DNA of 39,483 nt from Phyllobacteriaceae bacterium UBA1940 (lineage in GTDB: Bacteria; Pseudomonadota; Alphaproteobacteria; Rhizobiales; Rhizobiaceae). Shown piece by piece: positions 1-7,213 of this stretch (positions are counted from its first letter, which is position 1; every line of letters begins with the position of its first letter). The translations under genes were made by a program, and so were the position numbers. The stretch covers positions 1-39,483 of the forward strand of contig DDFA01000135.1 of NCBI GenBank assembly GCA_002336975.1. The letters run 5' to 3'. Under the pieces are notes generated by a model that did not search any database, had not been told where the DNA came from, and saw nothing but the letters and a program-made list of their open reading frames with translations.

Positions 1-150
1 GGCGGCCTGCTGGGCGACGCGCTCCTGCTCGACGCGGGCCGCCTCGCGCTGCGCCTCGATGCGCGGGTTCATGTACAGCACCTGCCAGCCCGTCAGGATC
101 ACGACGGACAGGATGATGGTGATGAATAGATTGCGATTGTTGTCGGTCAT
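1..150 (-). CDS. yidC: Membrane protein insertase YidC, N-terminal fragment
   Basis: The reverse strand from 150 reads [23 protein letters not shown], followed by a charged, Gln/Glu/Arg-rich stretch that runs off the window. This is the usual start of YidC in Gram-negative bacteria: a short polar N-terminus, the first transmembrane helix (about residues 8-26), then the beginning of the periplasmic domain. YidC inserts and folds inner-membrane proteins, with or without SecYEG. About 50 residues of a protein usually near 600 are present. The start codon shares one base with the rnpA stop (TGATG), so the genes are translationally coupled. The order rpmH-rnpA-yidC supports the call. No yidD lies between rnpA and yidC. 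Confidence 0.93.
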   Translation of the reverse strand, partial: MTDNNRNLFITIILSVVILTGWQVLYMNPRIEAQREAARVEQERVAQQAA

Positions 151-488
151 CAGCGCTCTGGTCCACGAAAACGTCGGCCGATCTCAGCCTTCAATGCGTC
201 GAAAGGCGCCGCGAGCACATCGCGGCGAGCGACGATCACATAGTCAGTCCCCGCCGCCATGTCATCAGCGGCATGGACGCGCACCGCTTCTTTGAGGCGG
301 CGGCGCACGCGATTGCGAACGACCGCGTTGCCGACCTTGCGGCTGACGGTCAGGCCAAGACGCGGTTCGCCGTCGTCGGCGCGTTTGCGCGCTTCAACGA
401 GGAAAAGCCGCCCGCGCCGTTTTTCACCGGCCCGAACGGCGAGAAACTCCGCGCGTTTGCGCAGTCTTGTCGGGAGCCGGTTGTTCAC
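150..488 (-). CDS. rnpA: Ribonuclease P protein component
   Basis: This encodes the protein subunit of RNase P, which helps the catalytic RNA trim tRNA 5' leaders. The conserved RNR region is clear: [19 protein letters not shown] is the basic helix that contacts the RNA, after the family pattern [15 protein letters not shown] chose the GTG at 488, preceded by GAGCAGG, giving 112 residues with N-terminus [12 protein letters not shown]. This is the normal family length. The open frame continues upstream to 605, but that part is antisense-like to rpmH codons and not credible as protein. It lies 10 bp after rpmH and is coupled to yidC through TGATG, so all three should be one operon. Confidence 0.93.
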   Translation of the reverse strand: MNNRLPTRLRKRAEFLAVRAGEKRRGRLFLVEARKRADDGEPRLGLTVSRKVGNAVVRNRVRRRLKEAVRVHAADDMAAGTDYVIVARRDVLAAPFDALKAEIGRRFRGPER

Positions 489-498
489 CGGCGCCTGC

Positions 499-633
499 TC
501 AGGCCGACAGCCGCTTGCGGCCGCGGTTGCGGCGGGCTGCGACAACGCCGCGGCCGCCCTTCGTCGCCATGCGTGCACGGAAACCGTGACGGCGCTTGCG
601 AACAAGCTTGGAGGGTTGATAGGTGCGCTTCAT
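499..633 (-). CDS. rpmH: 50S ribosomal protein L34
   Basis: This 44-residue very basic protein begins [18 protein letters not shown] and ends [10 protein letters not shown], an unmistakable L34. It is a structural protein of the large ribosomal subunit that contacts 23S rRNA. It is the first gene of the rpmH-rnpA-yidC operon and lies 10 bp upstream of rnpA. A good sigma70-type promoter at 750-778 would give a leader of about 110 nt. Confidence 0.98.
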   Translation of the reverse strand: MKRTYQPSKLVRKRRHGFRARMATKGGRGVVAARRNRGRKRLSA

Positions 634-703
634 TTGTTTGATACCGCGGTGTGCGGCCCTTCTTGAATCTGCCGGATGACAGGAGCGTCGCCAGGTCTGC
701 GGT

Positions 704-723
704 GGCGCAACAAAAATTGCGCC
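704..723 (-). repeat. Inverted repeat in the rpmH leader
   Basis: GGCGCAA and TTGCGCC form a perfect 7-bp stem around a 6-nt loop that reads TTTTTG on the transcribed strand. It lies in the predicted rpmH leader. It could be a regulatory hairpin, but it has no U-tract after the stem, so it is not an obvious terminator. Confidence 0.4.
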
Positions 724-749
724 GGGGTGCGAACCCGTGCGTGGGCGGC

Positions 750-778
750 CTCATAGTCGGTCCGGGGGGCCGAGTCAA
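750..778 (-). promoter_or_regulatory. Putative sigma70 promoter of rpmH-rnpA-yidC
   Basis: On the minus strand, TTGACT (773-778) and TATGAG (750-755) are separated by exactly 17 bp. Transcription would start near 743, about 110 nt before the rpmH start codon. Spacing and hexamers fit the housekeeping sigma factor well. Confidence 0.65.
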
Positions 779-954
779 TCTTTGGGACGGATATCGCCGC
801 CAGCGCGGCCCGGCGACGCCGCGGCGTTCACCTCATTTTCAACACACGGTGAGGCCGGCGCCAACCGGCTTGCGACAGCAGCCCCGCTGGTCCATGGCTG
901 TCGCAAAGGGGGCGGCGACCGAACGGACGCAATGACAACCGCCCATCGGGACGA

Positions 955-1695
955 ATGACGCTGAACGACCAATCGCCTCAACGCCGCAGCCGGTGGCGCT
1001 TCGCGCCGCTGGCGGTGGCCGTTTGCGGGCTGGCGGTCGGCTATGCGCTCGGCTGGCAGGAATATCTGTCGCTGTCCTACCTCGCCGACAGCCAGGAAAC
1101 ACTCAAACAGGCGGTGGCGGCCAATCGCGGTCTGGCGATGGCGGCGTTCGGCCTGCTCTACACGCTGGCGGTCGCCTTCTCGTTTCCGGCGGCTTCGGCG
1201 CTGACGATTTTTGGCGGGTTCCTTTTCGGCTGGCTGGCGGGCGGGCTGATCGTCGCCGTCGCCGCAACCCTGGGCGCGACGCTGATCTTCCTCGCCGCCC
1301 GCAGCGCATTCGGCGAAACGCTGCTGCGCCGCGCCGACGGCGCCGCCAACAAGCTGGCGCAAGGCTTCCAGGACAATGGATTCCTCTACCTGCTGGCGCT
1401 GCGGCTGGCGCCGATCTTCCCCTTCTTCGTGGTCAATGTGGCGCCGGCCCTGTTCAATATCAGTGTGCGGACCTATGTCGCGGCGACGCTGATCGGCATC
1501 CTGCCCGCCACCTTCGTCTACGCCTATCTGGGCCAGAGCATCGAAAGCGTGCTGATGGCGGCGCGGCAAAGCGGCAGGACCCCGTCGATCGCCGATCTGG
1601 TGACGCCGCAACTGCAACTGGCGTTCCTGCTGCTTGCATTGCTGGCGCTTGTGCCGATCATTGTGCGTCGGATGCGAGGCGCGCAAAAACCATGA
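955..1695 (+). CDS. TVP38/TMEM64 family membrane protein (VTT domain)
   Basis: This 246-residue polytopic inner-membrane protein has transmembrane segments near residues 17-33, 58-80, 85-115, 140-165, 172-195 and 218-236. The core (about 60-195) has the small-residue and Gly/Pro pattern of the VTT/DedA-like family, including FSFPAASALTIFGGFLFGW, followed by LRLAPIFPFFVVN. Family members are thought to act in membrane lipid or ion homeostasis, but no reaction is established for this one. It overlaps the next gene by ATGA (1692-1695), so the pair is translationally coupled. TVP38 proteins are often found beside or fused to MerA/Lpd-like oxidoreductases, and that is the case here. Confidence 0.88.
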   Translation: MTLNDQSPQRRSRWRFAPLAVAVCGLAVGYALGWQEYLSLSYLADSQETLKQAVAANRGLAMAAFGLLYTLAVAFSFPAASALTIFGGFLFGWLAGGLIVAVAATLGATLIFLAARSAFGETLLRRADGAANKLAQGFQDNGFLYLLALRLAPIFPFFVVNVAPALFNISVRTYVAATLIGILPATFVYAYLGQSIESVLMAARQSGRTPSIADLVTPQLQLAFLLLALLALVPIIVRRMRGAQKP

Positions 1696-3119
1696 CGACA
1701 ACGATCAGGCCAGACATTTGCGTCATCGGCGCGGGATCCGGCGGATTGTCGGTCGCCGCGGCCGCCGCCACGTTCGGCGCATCGGTGGTGCTGATCGAAC
1801 GCGCCAAAATGGGCGGCGACTGCCTGAACCATGGCTGCGTTCCGTCCAAATCGCTGATCGCGGCCGCCCGCCAGGCGCATCTGATGCGGCACGGCGCGGG
1901 CTTCGGCATCGCCAATGTCGAGCCCGAGATCGACTTCGGCCGGGTCGCGGCGCATGTGCGGTCGGTCATCGACGCGATCGAGCCGAACGATTCCGTCGCC
2001 CGCTTCACCGCGATCGGCGTCAAGGTCATCCAGGCGGAAGCCCGGTTCGTCGACAGGCGCACCGTCCAGGCCGGCGACATGCTGGTGCGCGCCCGCCGCT
2101 TCGTCGTCGCGACGGGATCGTCGGCGGCAATTCCGCCGATCGCCGGGCTCGACGCCGTGCCCTATCTGACCAACGAGACGATCTTCGACCTGAAGCGGCG
2201 GCCAAACCACCTGCTGGTTATTGGCGGCGGCCCGATCGGCATGGAACTCGGGCAGGCGTTCCGCCGTCTGGGTTCGCAGGTGACGATCGTCGAGGCGACG
2301 ACCTGCCTTGCCCGGGAGGACGCCGAGATTGCGGATTTCGCGCGCCGGGCCGTAGTTCGCGACGGCGTCGATGTCAGGGAGCGCACCCAGGTTTCGAGCA
2401 TCGAGCTACGCGGCAAGACCGGCCTGCGCGCCTATCTGCAGCGCGACGGCGAGGTATCGGCGATCGACGCCAGCCATGTGCTGGTGGCGGCCGGACGCCG
2501 GCCCAACCTTGCCGGTCTCGATCTCGACAGGGCAAGGATCCGGCATGACCGGTCGGGCGTCACCGTCGACGCCGGTCTGTGCAGCAGCAATTCGCGCGTC
2601 TACGCCATCGGCGACGCGTCGGGCGCACCGCAATTGACCAGCATGGCCGGCTATCACGCCGGCATCGTCGTGCGGCGGATCCTGTTTCGGCTCAACGCCA
2701 AGGCCGATCCCGCGATCGTGCCGCGCGCCACCTTCACCCAGCCCGAGCTTGCGCAGGTGGGGATGACCGAAGCAGAGGCGCTGGAGGCCGGTGGCAAGAT
2801 CAGCATCCTGCGCTGGCCGCTGTCGGAAAACGACCGCGCCCAGGCGAGCCTGCAGACCGAGGGCCTGATCAAGCTGATCGCGGGGCCGGGCGGGCGGATT
2901 CTTGGCGTGTCCATCGCCGCCGAGAACGCCGGCGAGCTGATCAACCTCTACGCGCTGGCGCTGTCCAAACGGATGACGCTGCGGGATCTGGCCGGTTTTG
3001 TCCCAGCCTACCCGACAACTGGCGAAATTGGCAAACGCGCGGCGATCACCTATTTTGCGGCGGCGACGCGCAAACCGTCTGTCCGCCGGCTGGTGCGATT
3101 CCTGCGCATCTTCGGCTGA
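1692..3119 (+). CDS. FAD-dependent pyridine nucleotide-disulfide oxidoreductase (MerA/Lpd-like)
   Basis: This 475-residue class I flavin disulfide reductase has an FAD-binding GAGSGG (13-18) and the redox disulfide GGDCLNHGCVPSK with Cys44 and Cys49. It also has an NAD(P)-binding VIGGGPIGMELG and the second FAD motif YAIGDAS. The C-terminal dimerisation domain contains YPTTGE in place of the HxHPT catalytic pair of dihydrolipoamide dehydrogenase. It also lacks the C-terminal Cys-Cys and N-terminal HMA domain of mercuric reductase. It is therefore neither enzyme strictly and its substrate is unknown. The start follows from the ATGA overlap with the TVP38 gene and the immediate FAD motif. The longer upstream frame is a shadow of the TVP38 gene. 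Confidence 0.88.
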   Translation: MTTTIRPDICVIGAGSGGLSVAAAAATFGASVVLIERAKMGGDCLNHGCVPSKSLIAAARQAHLMRHGAGFGIANVEPEIDFGRVAAHVRSVIDAIEPNDSVARFTAIGVKVIQAEARFVDRRTVQAGDMLVRARRFVVATGSSAAIPPIAGLDAVPYLTNETIFDLKRRPNHLLVIGGGPIGMELGQAFRRLGSQVTIVEATTCLAREDAEIADFARRAVVRDGVDVRERTQVSSIELRGKTGLRAYLQRDGEVSAIDASHVLVAAGRRPNLAGLDLDRARIRHDRSGVTVDAGLCSSNSRVYAIGDASGAPQLTSMAGYHAGIVVRRILFRLNAKADPAIVPRATFTQPELAQVGMTEAEALEAGGKISILRWPLSENDRAQASLQTEGLIKLIAGPGGRILGVSIAAENAGELINLYALALSKRMTLRDLAGFVPAYPTTGEIGKRAAITYFAAATRKPSVRRLVRFLRIFG

Positions 3120-3154
3120 TTTTCGCCACCGCGTCGCGCCAAACTGGGCGCGTC

Positions 3155-4642
3155 ATGTCGGACGACAACAAGATGTCAAATGGGCGACCGGCCGCGGCCA
3201 ATAGCGGGGCCGTGCCGTTTTGGCATCGCCTATCCACCAAACTGCTGGTCATCACCGTGTTGTCCGTGCTGGTGGCGGAAGTGCTGATCTTCATCCCGTC
3301 CGTCGCCAATTTCCGGCTGCGCTGGCTGGAAGAACGGCTCAGCACCGCCGCCGCCGCGACCGTGCTGTTGCTCGGAGACGAACAGATGGAGCTGCCGCGC
3401 AACGTCCAGGACGACGTCTTGCTTGCGCTTGGCGCCAAGGCGGTCGCGGTGCGTTCCAACGGCGATTCGCGTCTGCTTGTCGTCTCCGAAATTCCGCCCG
3501 AGGTCGACGAACATATCGACGTGAAGAATGTCGGCCCGTTCGAGGCGGTCGTCGGCGCGCTCGATTCGATGCTGCGCGGCGGCAATCGCGTGCTGCGCGT
3601 TCACGGGCAGGTCGGCGACAGCGCCAAGGAGTTCGAACTGATCATGTCCGACAAGGGCTTGCGCAAGGCGATGTTCGTCTACGCCCGCAATGTCGCGATC
3701 CTGTCCTTGATCATCTCCTTCATCACCGCCGCGCTGGTGTTTGGCGCGATCCACCGGTTCCTGATCCGCCCGATCCGCGACCTGCGCGGGGCGATGGTCA
3801 GCTTCGCGGCGGAGCCGGAGGACCCGTCCCGTATCCTGACGCCGTCGGGACGTTCCGACGAACTGGGCGTGGCAGAGCAACAGCTGGCCTCGATGCAGAC
3901 GCAGCTGCAACGCACCCTGGGTCAACAGAAACACCTGGCCGATCTCGGCCTCGCCGTCTCCAAGATCAACCACGACCTGCGCAACATGCTTGCGTCGGCG
4001 CAACTGATTTCGGATCGGCTGCGCACCGCCAGCGAGCCGTCGATCCAGGCCTTCGCCCCGAAACTGGTTCGCACGCTCGACCGCGCCGTCGGCTATACCG
4101 AAAGCGTGCTGTCCTACGGCCGGGCGCACGAGGCGCCGCCGTCGCGACGGATGCTCAACCTCAGACGCCTGGTTGACGACGTCGACGACATGCTCGGCGT
4201 CAGCGCTGGATCGATCGCCTTCGAGAACAGGGTCGACGCCACCTTCGAGATCGACGCGGACGCCGAACAGCTGTTCCGCGTCCTGATGAACCTAAGCCGC
4301 AACGCGGTGCAGGCGATGGGAGGCGAGGAGGACGAAACCTTCGTCCGCCGGCTGACGATCGCGGCGCAACGCCAAGGCAGCATCAGCCGCATCACCGTTT
4401 CGGACACCGGACCGGGCCTGCCGCCGAAGGCGCGGGAGAACCTGTTCGCCGCGTTCCGCGGCTCGGCGCGCACCGGCGGCACCGGCCTTGGCCTGGCGAT
4501 CGCACAGGAACTGGTGCGCGCTCACGGGGGCACAATTGAACTGGTCGAGAGCGTCGGTGGACGCACCGTCTTCGAGTTCACCATTCCCGACCAGCCGATC
4601 AGGCTGGAAGAGGCGCGAAACGCATTTCGCCGTCCGGCGTAA
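3155..4642 (+). CDS. Membrane sensor histidine kinase
   Basis: This 495-residue kinase has two transmembrane helices (about 29-51 and 180-204) around a 130-residue periplasmic sensor of unknown ligand. A HAMP-like linker (about 205-255) precedes the phosphoacceptor helix with NHDLRN (His273). The ATP-binding domain has the N box LMNLSRNAVQAM (377-388), G1 DTGPGLP (417-423) and G2 GGTGLGLAI (441-449), so it should be active. The start at 3155 gives a short polar N-terminus before the first helix and lies 35 bp after the oxidoreductase gene. No response regulator is encoded next to it, so it is an orphan here. It may sense envelope or redox state together with the two upstream products, which is inference from position only. 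Confidence 0.92.
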   Translation: MSDDNKMSNGRPAAANSGAVPFWHRLSTKLLVITVLSVLVAEVLIFIPSVANFRLRWLEERLSTAAAATVLLLGDEQMELPRNVQDDVLLALGAKAVAVRSNGDSRLLVVSEIPPEVDEHIDVKNVGPFEAVVGALDSMLRGGNRVLRVHGQVGDSAKEFELIMSDKGLRKAMFVYARNVAILSLIISFITAALVFGAIHRFLIRPIRDLRGAMVSFAAEPEDPSRILTPSGRSDELGVAEQQLASMQTQLQRTLGQQKHLADLGLAVSKINHDLRNMLASAQLISDRLRTASEPSIQAFAPKLVRTLDRAVGYTESVLSYGRAHEAPPSRRMLNLRRLVDDVDDMLGVSAGSIAFENRVDATFEIDADAEQLFRVLMNLSRNAVQAMGGEEDETFVRRLTIAAQRQGSISRITVSDTGPGLPPKARENLFAAFRGSARTGGTGLGLAIAQELVRAHGGTIELVESVGGRTVFEFTIPDQPIRLEEARNAFRRPA

Positions 4643-4887
4643 ATTCTTACTCACAAGTTGTATACAATTTGAATCAAGTCGCCGGACAAATCATGCCTGG
4701 CGCTCGCATACCATTGTAATTACAGAATTTATACGGACTTACAGCAAGCTTGGCCAGCTTGAAAAATACACTCAATAGTAGAAGGCTACTTGTATCAATT
4801 CGGGAAATCGGCGTAACTTAGCATCCGTTGGGTGGGTGGTCCATTGCGCCTCTGCGAGGGCGACGGATCCGGACAGCAGGGGTGAAT
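4643..4887. other. AT-rich non-coding stretch between the kinase and tetR genes
   Basis: These 245 bases are visibly richer in A and T than the flanking genes. They contain several dyads: CAAgTTGTATACAAtTTG (4654-4671), CAAGCT-TGGCC-AGCTTG around 4746-4762, and AGTAG-AAGG-CTACT around 4781-4794. No credible protein is encoded here. It probably carries the regulatory region of the tetR gene and the end of the kinase transcript. Confidence 0.5.
4654..4671. promoter_or_regulatory. Putative operator dyad with TTGTATACAA core
   Basis: The 10-bp core TTGTATACAA is a perfect palindrome. It is flanked by CAA and TTG after one mismatched position on each side, giving an 18-bp dyad. This size suits a dimeric HTH regulator of TetR or GntR type. 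It lies about 217 bp upstream of the chosen tetR start and 12 bp after the kinase stop. Confidence 0.4.
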
Positions 4888-5592
4888 GTGGCGGAAAAGA
4901 AAGTGCGTAAGCGGGTCAACCGGCTGCCTGCCGAGCAACGAATAGCCGATATCATGGTTTCCGCACGGGCGGTGTTCACAACCAAAGGATATGAGAGCGC
5001 GCTGATTTCCGACATTGCCGAACGGGCGGGTGTCGTCGACGGTTCGATCTACCGGTTCTTCGCCAACAAGCGCGAACTGCTGATGCGCGTGATCGAGGAC
5101 TGGTACGAGAAGATCATCCTGGAAGAGGAAGAGCGTTATTATGCGGTCCGAGGCACCTGGAACCGCATCCGTTTCATCGTCTTCCACCACCTTCAGGCGA
5201 TCGTCCGCGAGCCGGCGCTGACCAAGCTCGCCTTCACTGAACTGCGCGCCGACCCCCAATACCGCCAGATGCGCCTCTACAAGCTGAACCAGACCTATAC
5301 GCGCAAGGTGGTAGAACTGGTGCGCGAGGCGATCGACGTCGGCGAGTTCCGCTCCGACGTATCGCCCAGCCTGGTGCGCAGCATGCTCTACGGCTGCGTC
5401 GAACACTCGACCTGGGCGTTCCTCAGAAACGAAGGCAACCTCGATATCGACCAGACAGCGGACCGCATCGCCGAAATCCTCTACAACGGCCTCGTCGCCA
5501 GGCATTCGGAGGGCGACATCCTGGTCCTCGCCGATCGCCTCGAAGCGGCGACGACCCGGCTGGAGCGGCTGAGCGGCGCCAACGACGCGTAG
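4888..5592 (+). CDS. TetR/AcrR family transcriptional regulator
   Basis: The N-terminal DNA-binding domain (about residues 15-65) reads RIADIMVSARAVFTTKGYE, then an HTH with SDIAERAGVVDGSIYRFFANKRELL, the TetR signature. The rest is an all-helical ligand-binding and dimerisation domain of unknown specificity. I chose the GTG at 4888 (234 residues), which has AGCAGGGG close upstream. GTG at 4882 and an open frame from 4828 are alternatives, but the added residues are unlike a TetR N-terminus. It converges on the merR gene with a 15-bp gap. No obvious target gene lies beside it, so autoregulation through the AT-rich upstream region is the simplest guess. Confidence 0.88.
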   Translation: MAEKKVRKRVNRLPAEQRIADIMVSARAVFTTKGYESALISDIAERAGVVDGSIYRFFANKRELLMRVIEDWYEKIILEEEERYYAVRGTWNRIRFIVFHHLQAIVREPALTKLAFTELRADPQYRQMRLYKLNQTYTRKVVELVREAIDVGEFRSDVSPSLVRSMLYGCVEHSTWAFLRNEGNLDIDQTADRIAEILYNGLVARHSEGDILVLADRLEAATTRLERLSGANDA

Positions 5593-5607
5593 CGCGCTGC
5601 GGCGGCG

Positions 5608-6024
5608 TCAGTGTTCGCCGTCGCACAGATCATGGTTGGCGAGCGCCTGAATCACCTGACAATCGCGGATCTGGTGTGCGCCGTCGCAGTGGGCCGAAAT
5701 GCGCTCGAGCTCCTGCTCGAGCCGGCGCAGCCTTGCGATCTTCTGGCGCACTGCCGCCAATTGTTCCCGCGCGATGCGGTCGGCCTGGGCGCAAGGCTGG
5801 TCGGGATGGCTTGAAAGCTCGATCAGTTCTCGGATCGACCCGATCGCCAGACCGAGATCGCGCGCGTGCTTGATGAACGACAGCCGCTCGCGCTCCGCCC
5901 TGCCATAGCGGCGCTGGTTGCCCTCCGATCGTTCGGCGGCGTCGAGCAGGCCCATCTGCTCATAATATCTGATTGTCGGCACCTTGACGCCGGTGCGCCG
6001 CGACAGATCGCCAATCGTCAGCAT
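5608..6024 (-). CDS. MerR family metal-responsive regulator (CadR/PbrR-like)
   Basis: This 138-residue protein begins MLTIGDLSRRTGVKVPTIRYYE, a canonical MerR winged HTH, followed by a coiled-coil dimerisation helix. Cys78, Cys113 and Cys122 fall at the spacing of the metal-binding cysteines of the CadR/PbrR/ZntR group. The C-terminus adds a His/Cys tail (HDLCDGEH, Cys134). These regulators activate efflux genes in response to Cd, Pb, Zn or related ions by untwisting a long-spacer promoter. No P-type ATPase or cation exporter lies nearby. The start at 6024 matches the family; the open frame continues upstream to 6150 through the operator region. GGAG lies 6 nt before the ATG. Confidence 0.9.
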   Translation of the reverse strand: MLTIGDLSRRTGVKVPTIRYYEQMGLLDAAERSEGNQRRYGRAERERLSFIKHARDLGLAIGSIRELIELSSHPDQPCAQADRIAREQLAAVRQKIARLRRLEQELERISAHCDGAHQIRDCQVIQALANHDLCDGEH

Positions 6025-6037
6025 GAACGTCTCCAAA

Positions 6038-6056
6038 ATCTCCAGAAACTGGAGAT
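6038..6056. promoter_or_regulatory. MerR-type operator (19-bp perfect dyad)
   Basis: ATCTCCAG-AAA-CTGGAGAT is a perfect 8-bp inverted repeat with a 3-bp spacer. It sits immediately upstream of the merR Shine-Dalgarno and 153 bp from the divergent L,D-transpeptidase gene. This size and geometry are typical of MerR-family operators, which lie between -35 and -10. I cannot identify strong hexamers on either strand. Confidence 0.65.
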
Positions 6057-6209
6057 ATTGCGCGCACCCGACGACCGCAACCGCGGTTCCTGCCCCGGCT
6101 GCCGAAAACTTGCCATTAATCATGTTATGAGAGTGTCCCGGTTCGGCCATGTTGCCGACATCAACCCGGCAAACAATCGGAACCGGGGAAACAGGGACAA
6201 CGGCTCAAC

Positions 6210-7205
6210 GTGTTCAAACGCGTCATTTCACTGGCGGCCGTCGCCGCGCTCGGCCTTGTCGTGGCCGGCTGCAACTCGTCTGTGCTCGACATCGACACGC
6301 GCGGCACGCAGCCGATCCCGGCCAAGCTGGTCGGCGAGATGAGCAAGAAGTCGATGACGGCGTCGTCGCCGGTGCTGGTCCGCATCTTCAAGAAGGAAAG
6401 TGAGCTCGAGATCTGGAAGCGCGACAAGAGCGGCCGGTTCGCGCTGCTCAAGGCCTATCCGATCTGCCGCTGGTCGGGCCAGCTCGGCCCGAAGAAGAAG
6501 ATCGGCGACCGGCATACGCCGGAAGGCTTCTATCAGATCAACGCCGGCATGCTGAACCCGAAGTCGCAATATTACGTCTCGTTCAACCTCGGCTTCCCCA
6601 ACCGGCTGGAGCGCGCCCATGGCTACACCGGCGAGGCGCTGATGGTGCACGGCGCCTGCTCGTCTTCGGGATGCTACGCGATGACCGACGAGGGCATATC
6701 GGAAATCTACGCCGTGGTGCGCGATGCGCTCAAGGGCGGCCAGCAGTCGTTCCAGGTGCAGGCCTATCCGTTCCGCATGACCAGCCAGAACATGGCCGCC
6801 TACCGCAACGACCCCAATTACGCCTTCTGGAGCGACCTGAAGCGCGGCTACGACATTTTCGAGACGACGCGTTTGGAGCCGAAGGTTTCCTATTGCGAGG
6901 GCCGTTATATGTTCAACCGGCCCGAGTTCGACGGCGCAACGCCGGCCGACCCGATGGCCGCCTGCGCGCCGACCGACAGCCCCGCGGTCGCGATGAGCTT
7001 TCCCGCCGCAAAACCGGATGCCGGCGACACCACGGCGTCGATCCCGCCGGTCCGCGCCAATGCTTATGTCGACGGTGGCATGCACCCGTCGTTCCGCTCG
7101 ATGCTGAAACGCGGCGGCGAAAAGGCGCTGGCGAGGCGCACCTCGCTCAGGTCGGTGCCGATCAGCCGGCCCGACGCGGCGCTGGCCGATCCCTACGTCG
7201 AATAG
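6210..7205 (+). CDS. L,D-transpeptidase (YkuD/YafK-like) lipoprotein
   Basis: This 331-residue protein starts at a GTG. Its lipoprotein signal peptide has a hydrophobic stretch and lipobox VVAGC with Cys21. The YkuD catalytic domain (about 55-190) carries MVHGACSSSGCYAMT, with His147 and nucleophile Cys155. The HGxxSxGCYAM form resembles the YafK/DpaA branch. Enzymes of this fold make or hydrolyse bonds between peptidoglycan stem peptides, or between peptidoglycan and outer-membrane proteins. It would be anchored to a membrane facing the periplasm. The C-terminal region (about 240-331) is Pro/Ala-rich and not recognised. It is divergent from merR and convergent with the lytic transglycosylase gene. 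Confidence 0.87.
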   Translation: MFKRVISLAAVAALGLVVAGCNSSVLDIDTRGTQPIPAKLVGEMSKKSMTASSPVLVRIFKKESELEIWKRDKSGRFALLKAYPICRWSGQLGPKKKIGDRHTPEGFYQINAGMLNPKSQYYVSFNLGFPNRLERAHGYTGEALMVHGACSSSGCYAMTDEGISEIYAVVRDALKGGQQSFQVQAYPFRMTSQNMAAYRNDPNYAFWSDLKRGYDIFETTRLEPKVSYCEGRYMFNRPEFDGATPADPMAACAPTDSPAVAMSFPAAKPDAGDTTASIPPVRANAYVDGGMHPSFRSMLKRGGEKALARRTSLRSVPISRPDAALADPYVE

Positions 7206-7213
7206 GTCGCCCT

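Larger units (their letters stand above)
634..954. other. Non-coding stretch between rpmH and the TVP38 gene
   Basis: This 321-base gap separates two divergently transcribed genes. It holds the rpmH promoter and leader on the minus strand. I see no credible coding frame in it. The part from about 780 to 954 shows no clear signal apart from a weak Shine-Dalgarno-like CGGGACGA before the ATG at 955. Confidence 0.6.

Noticed and set aside
715..745. tRNA T-arm-like sequence (GGGTTCGCACCC) on the minus strand in the rpmH leader
   Set aside because: No acceptor, D or anticodon arms can be placed around it, and the loop departs from TTCRANY.
993..1691. N-terminal extension of the oxidoreductase through the TVP38 gene
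   Set aside because: The TVP38 frame has clear membrane helices, and the oxidoreductase FAD motif begins right after ATG 1692.
1692..3119. Mercuric reductase call
   Set aside because: It lacks the C-terminal vicinal Cys pair and HMA domain, and no mer genes are nearby.
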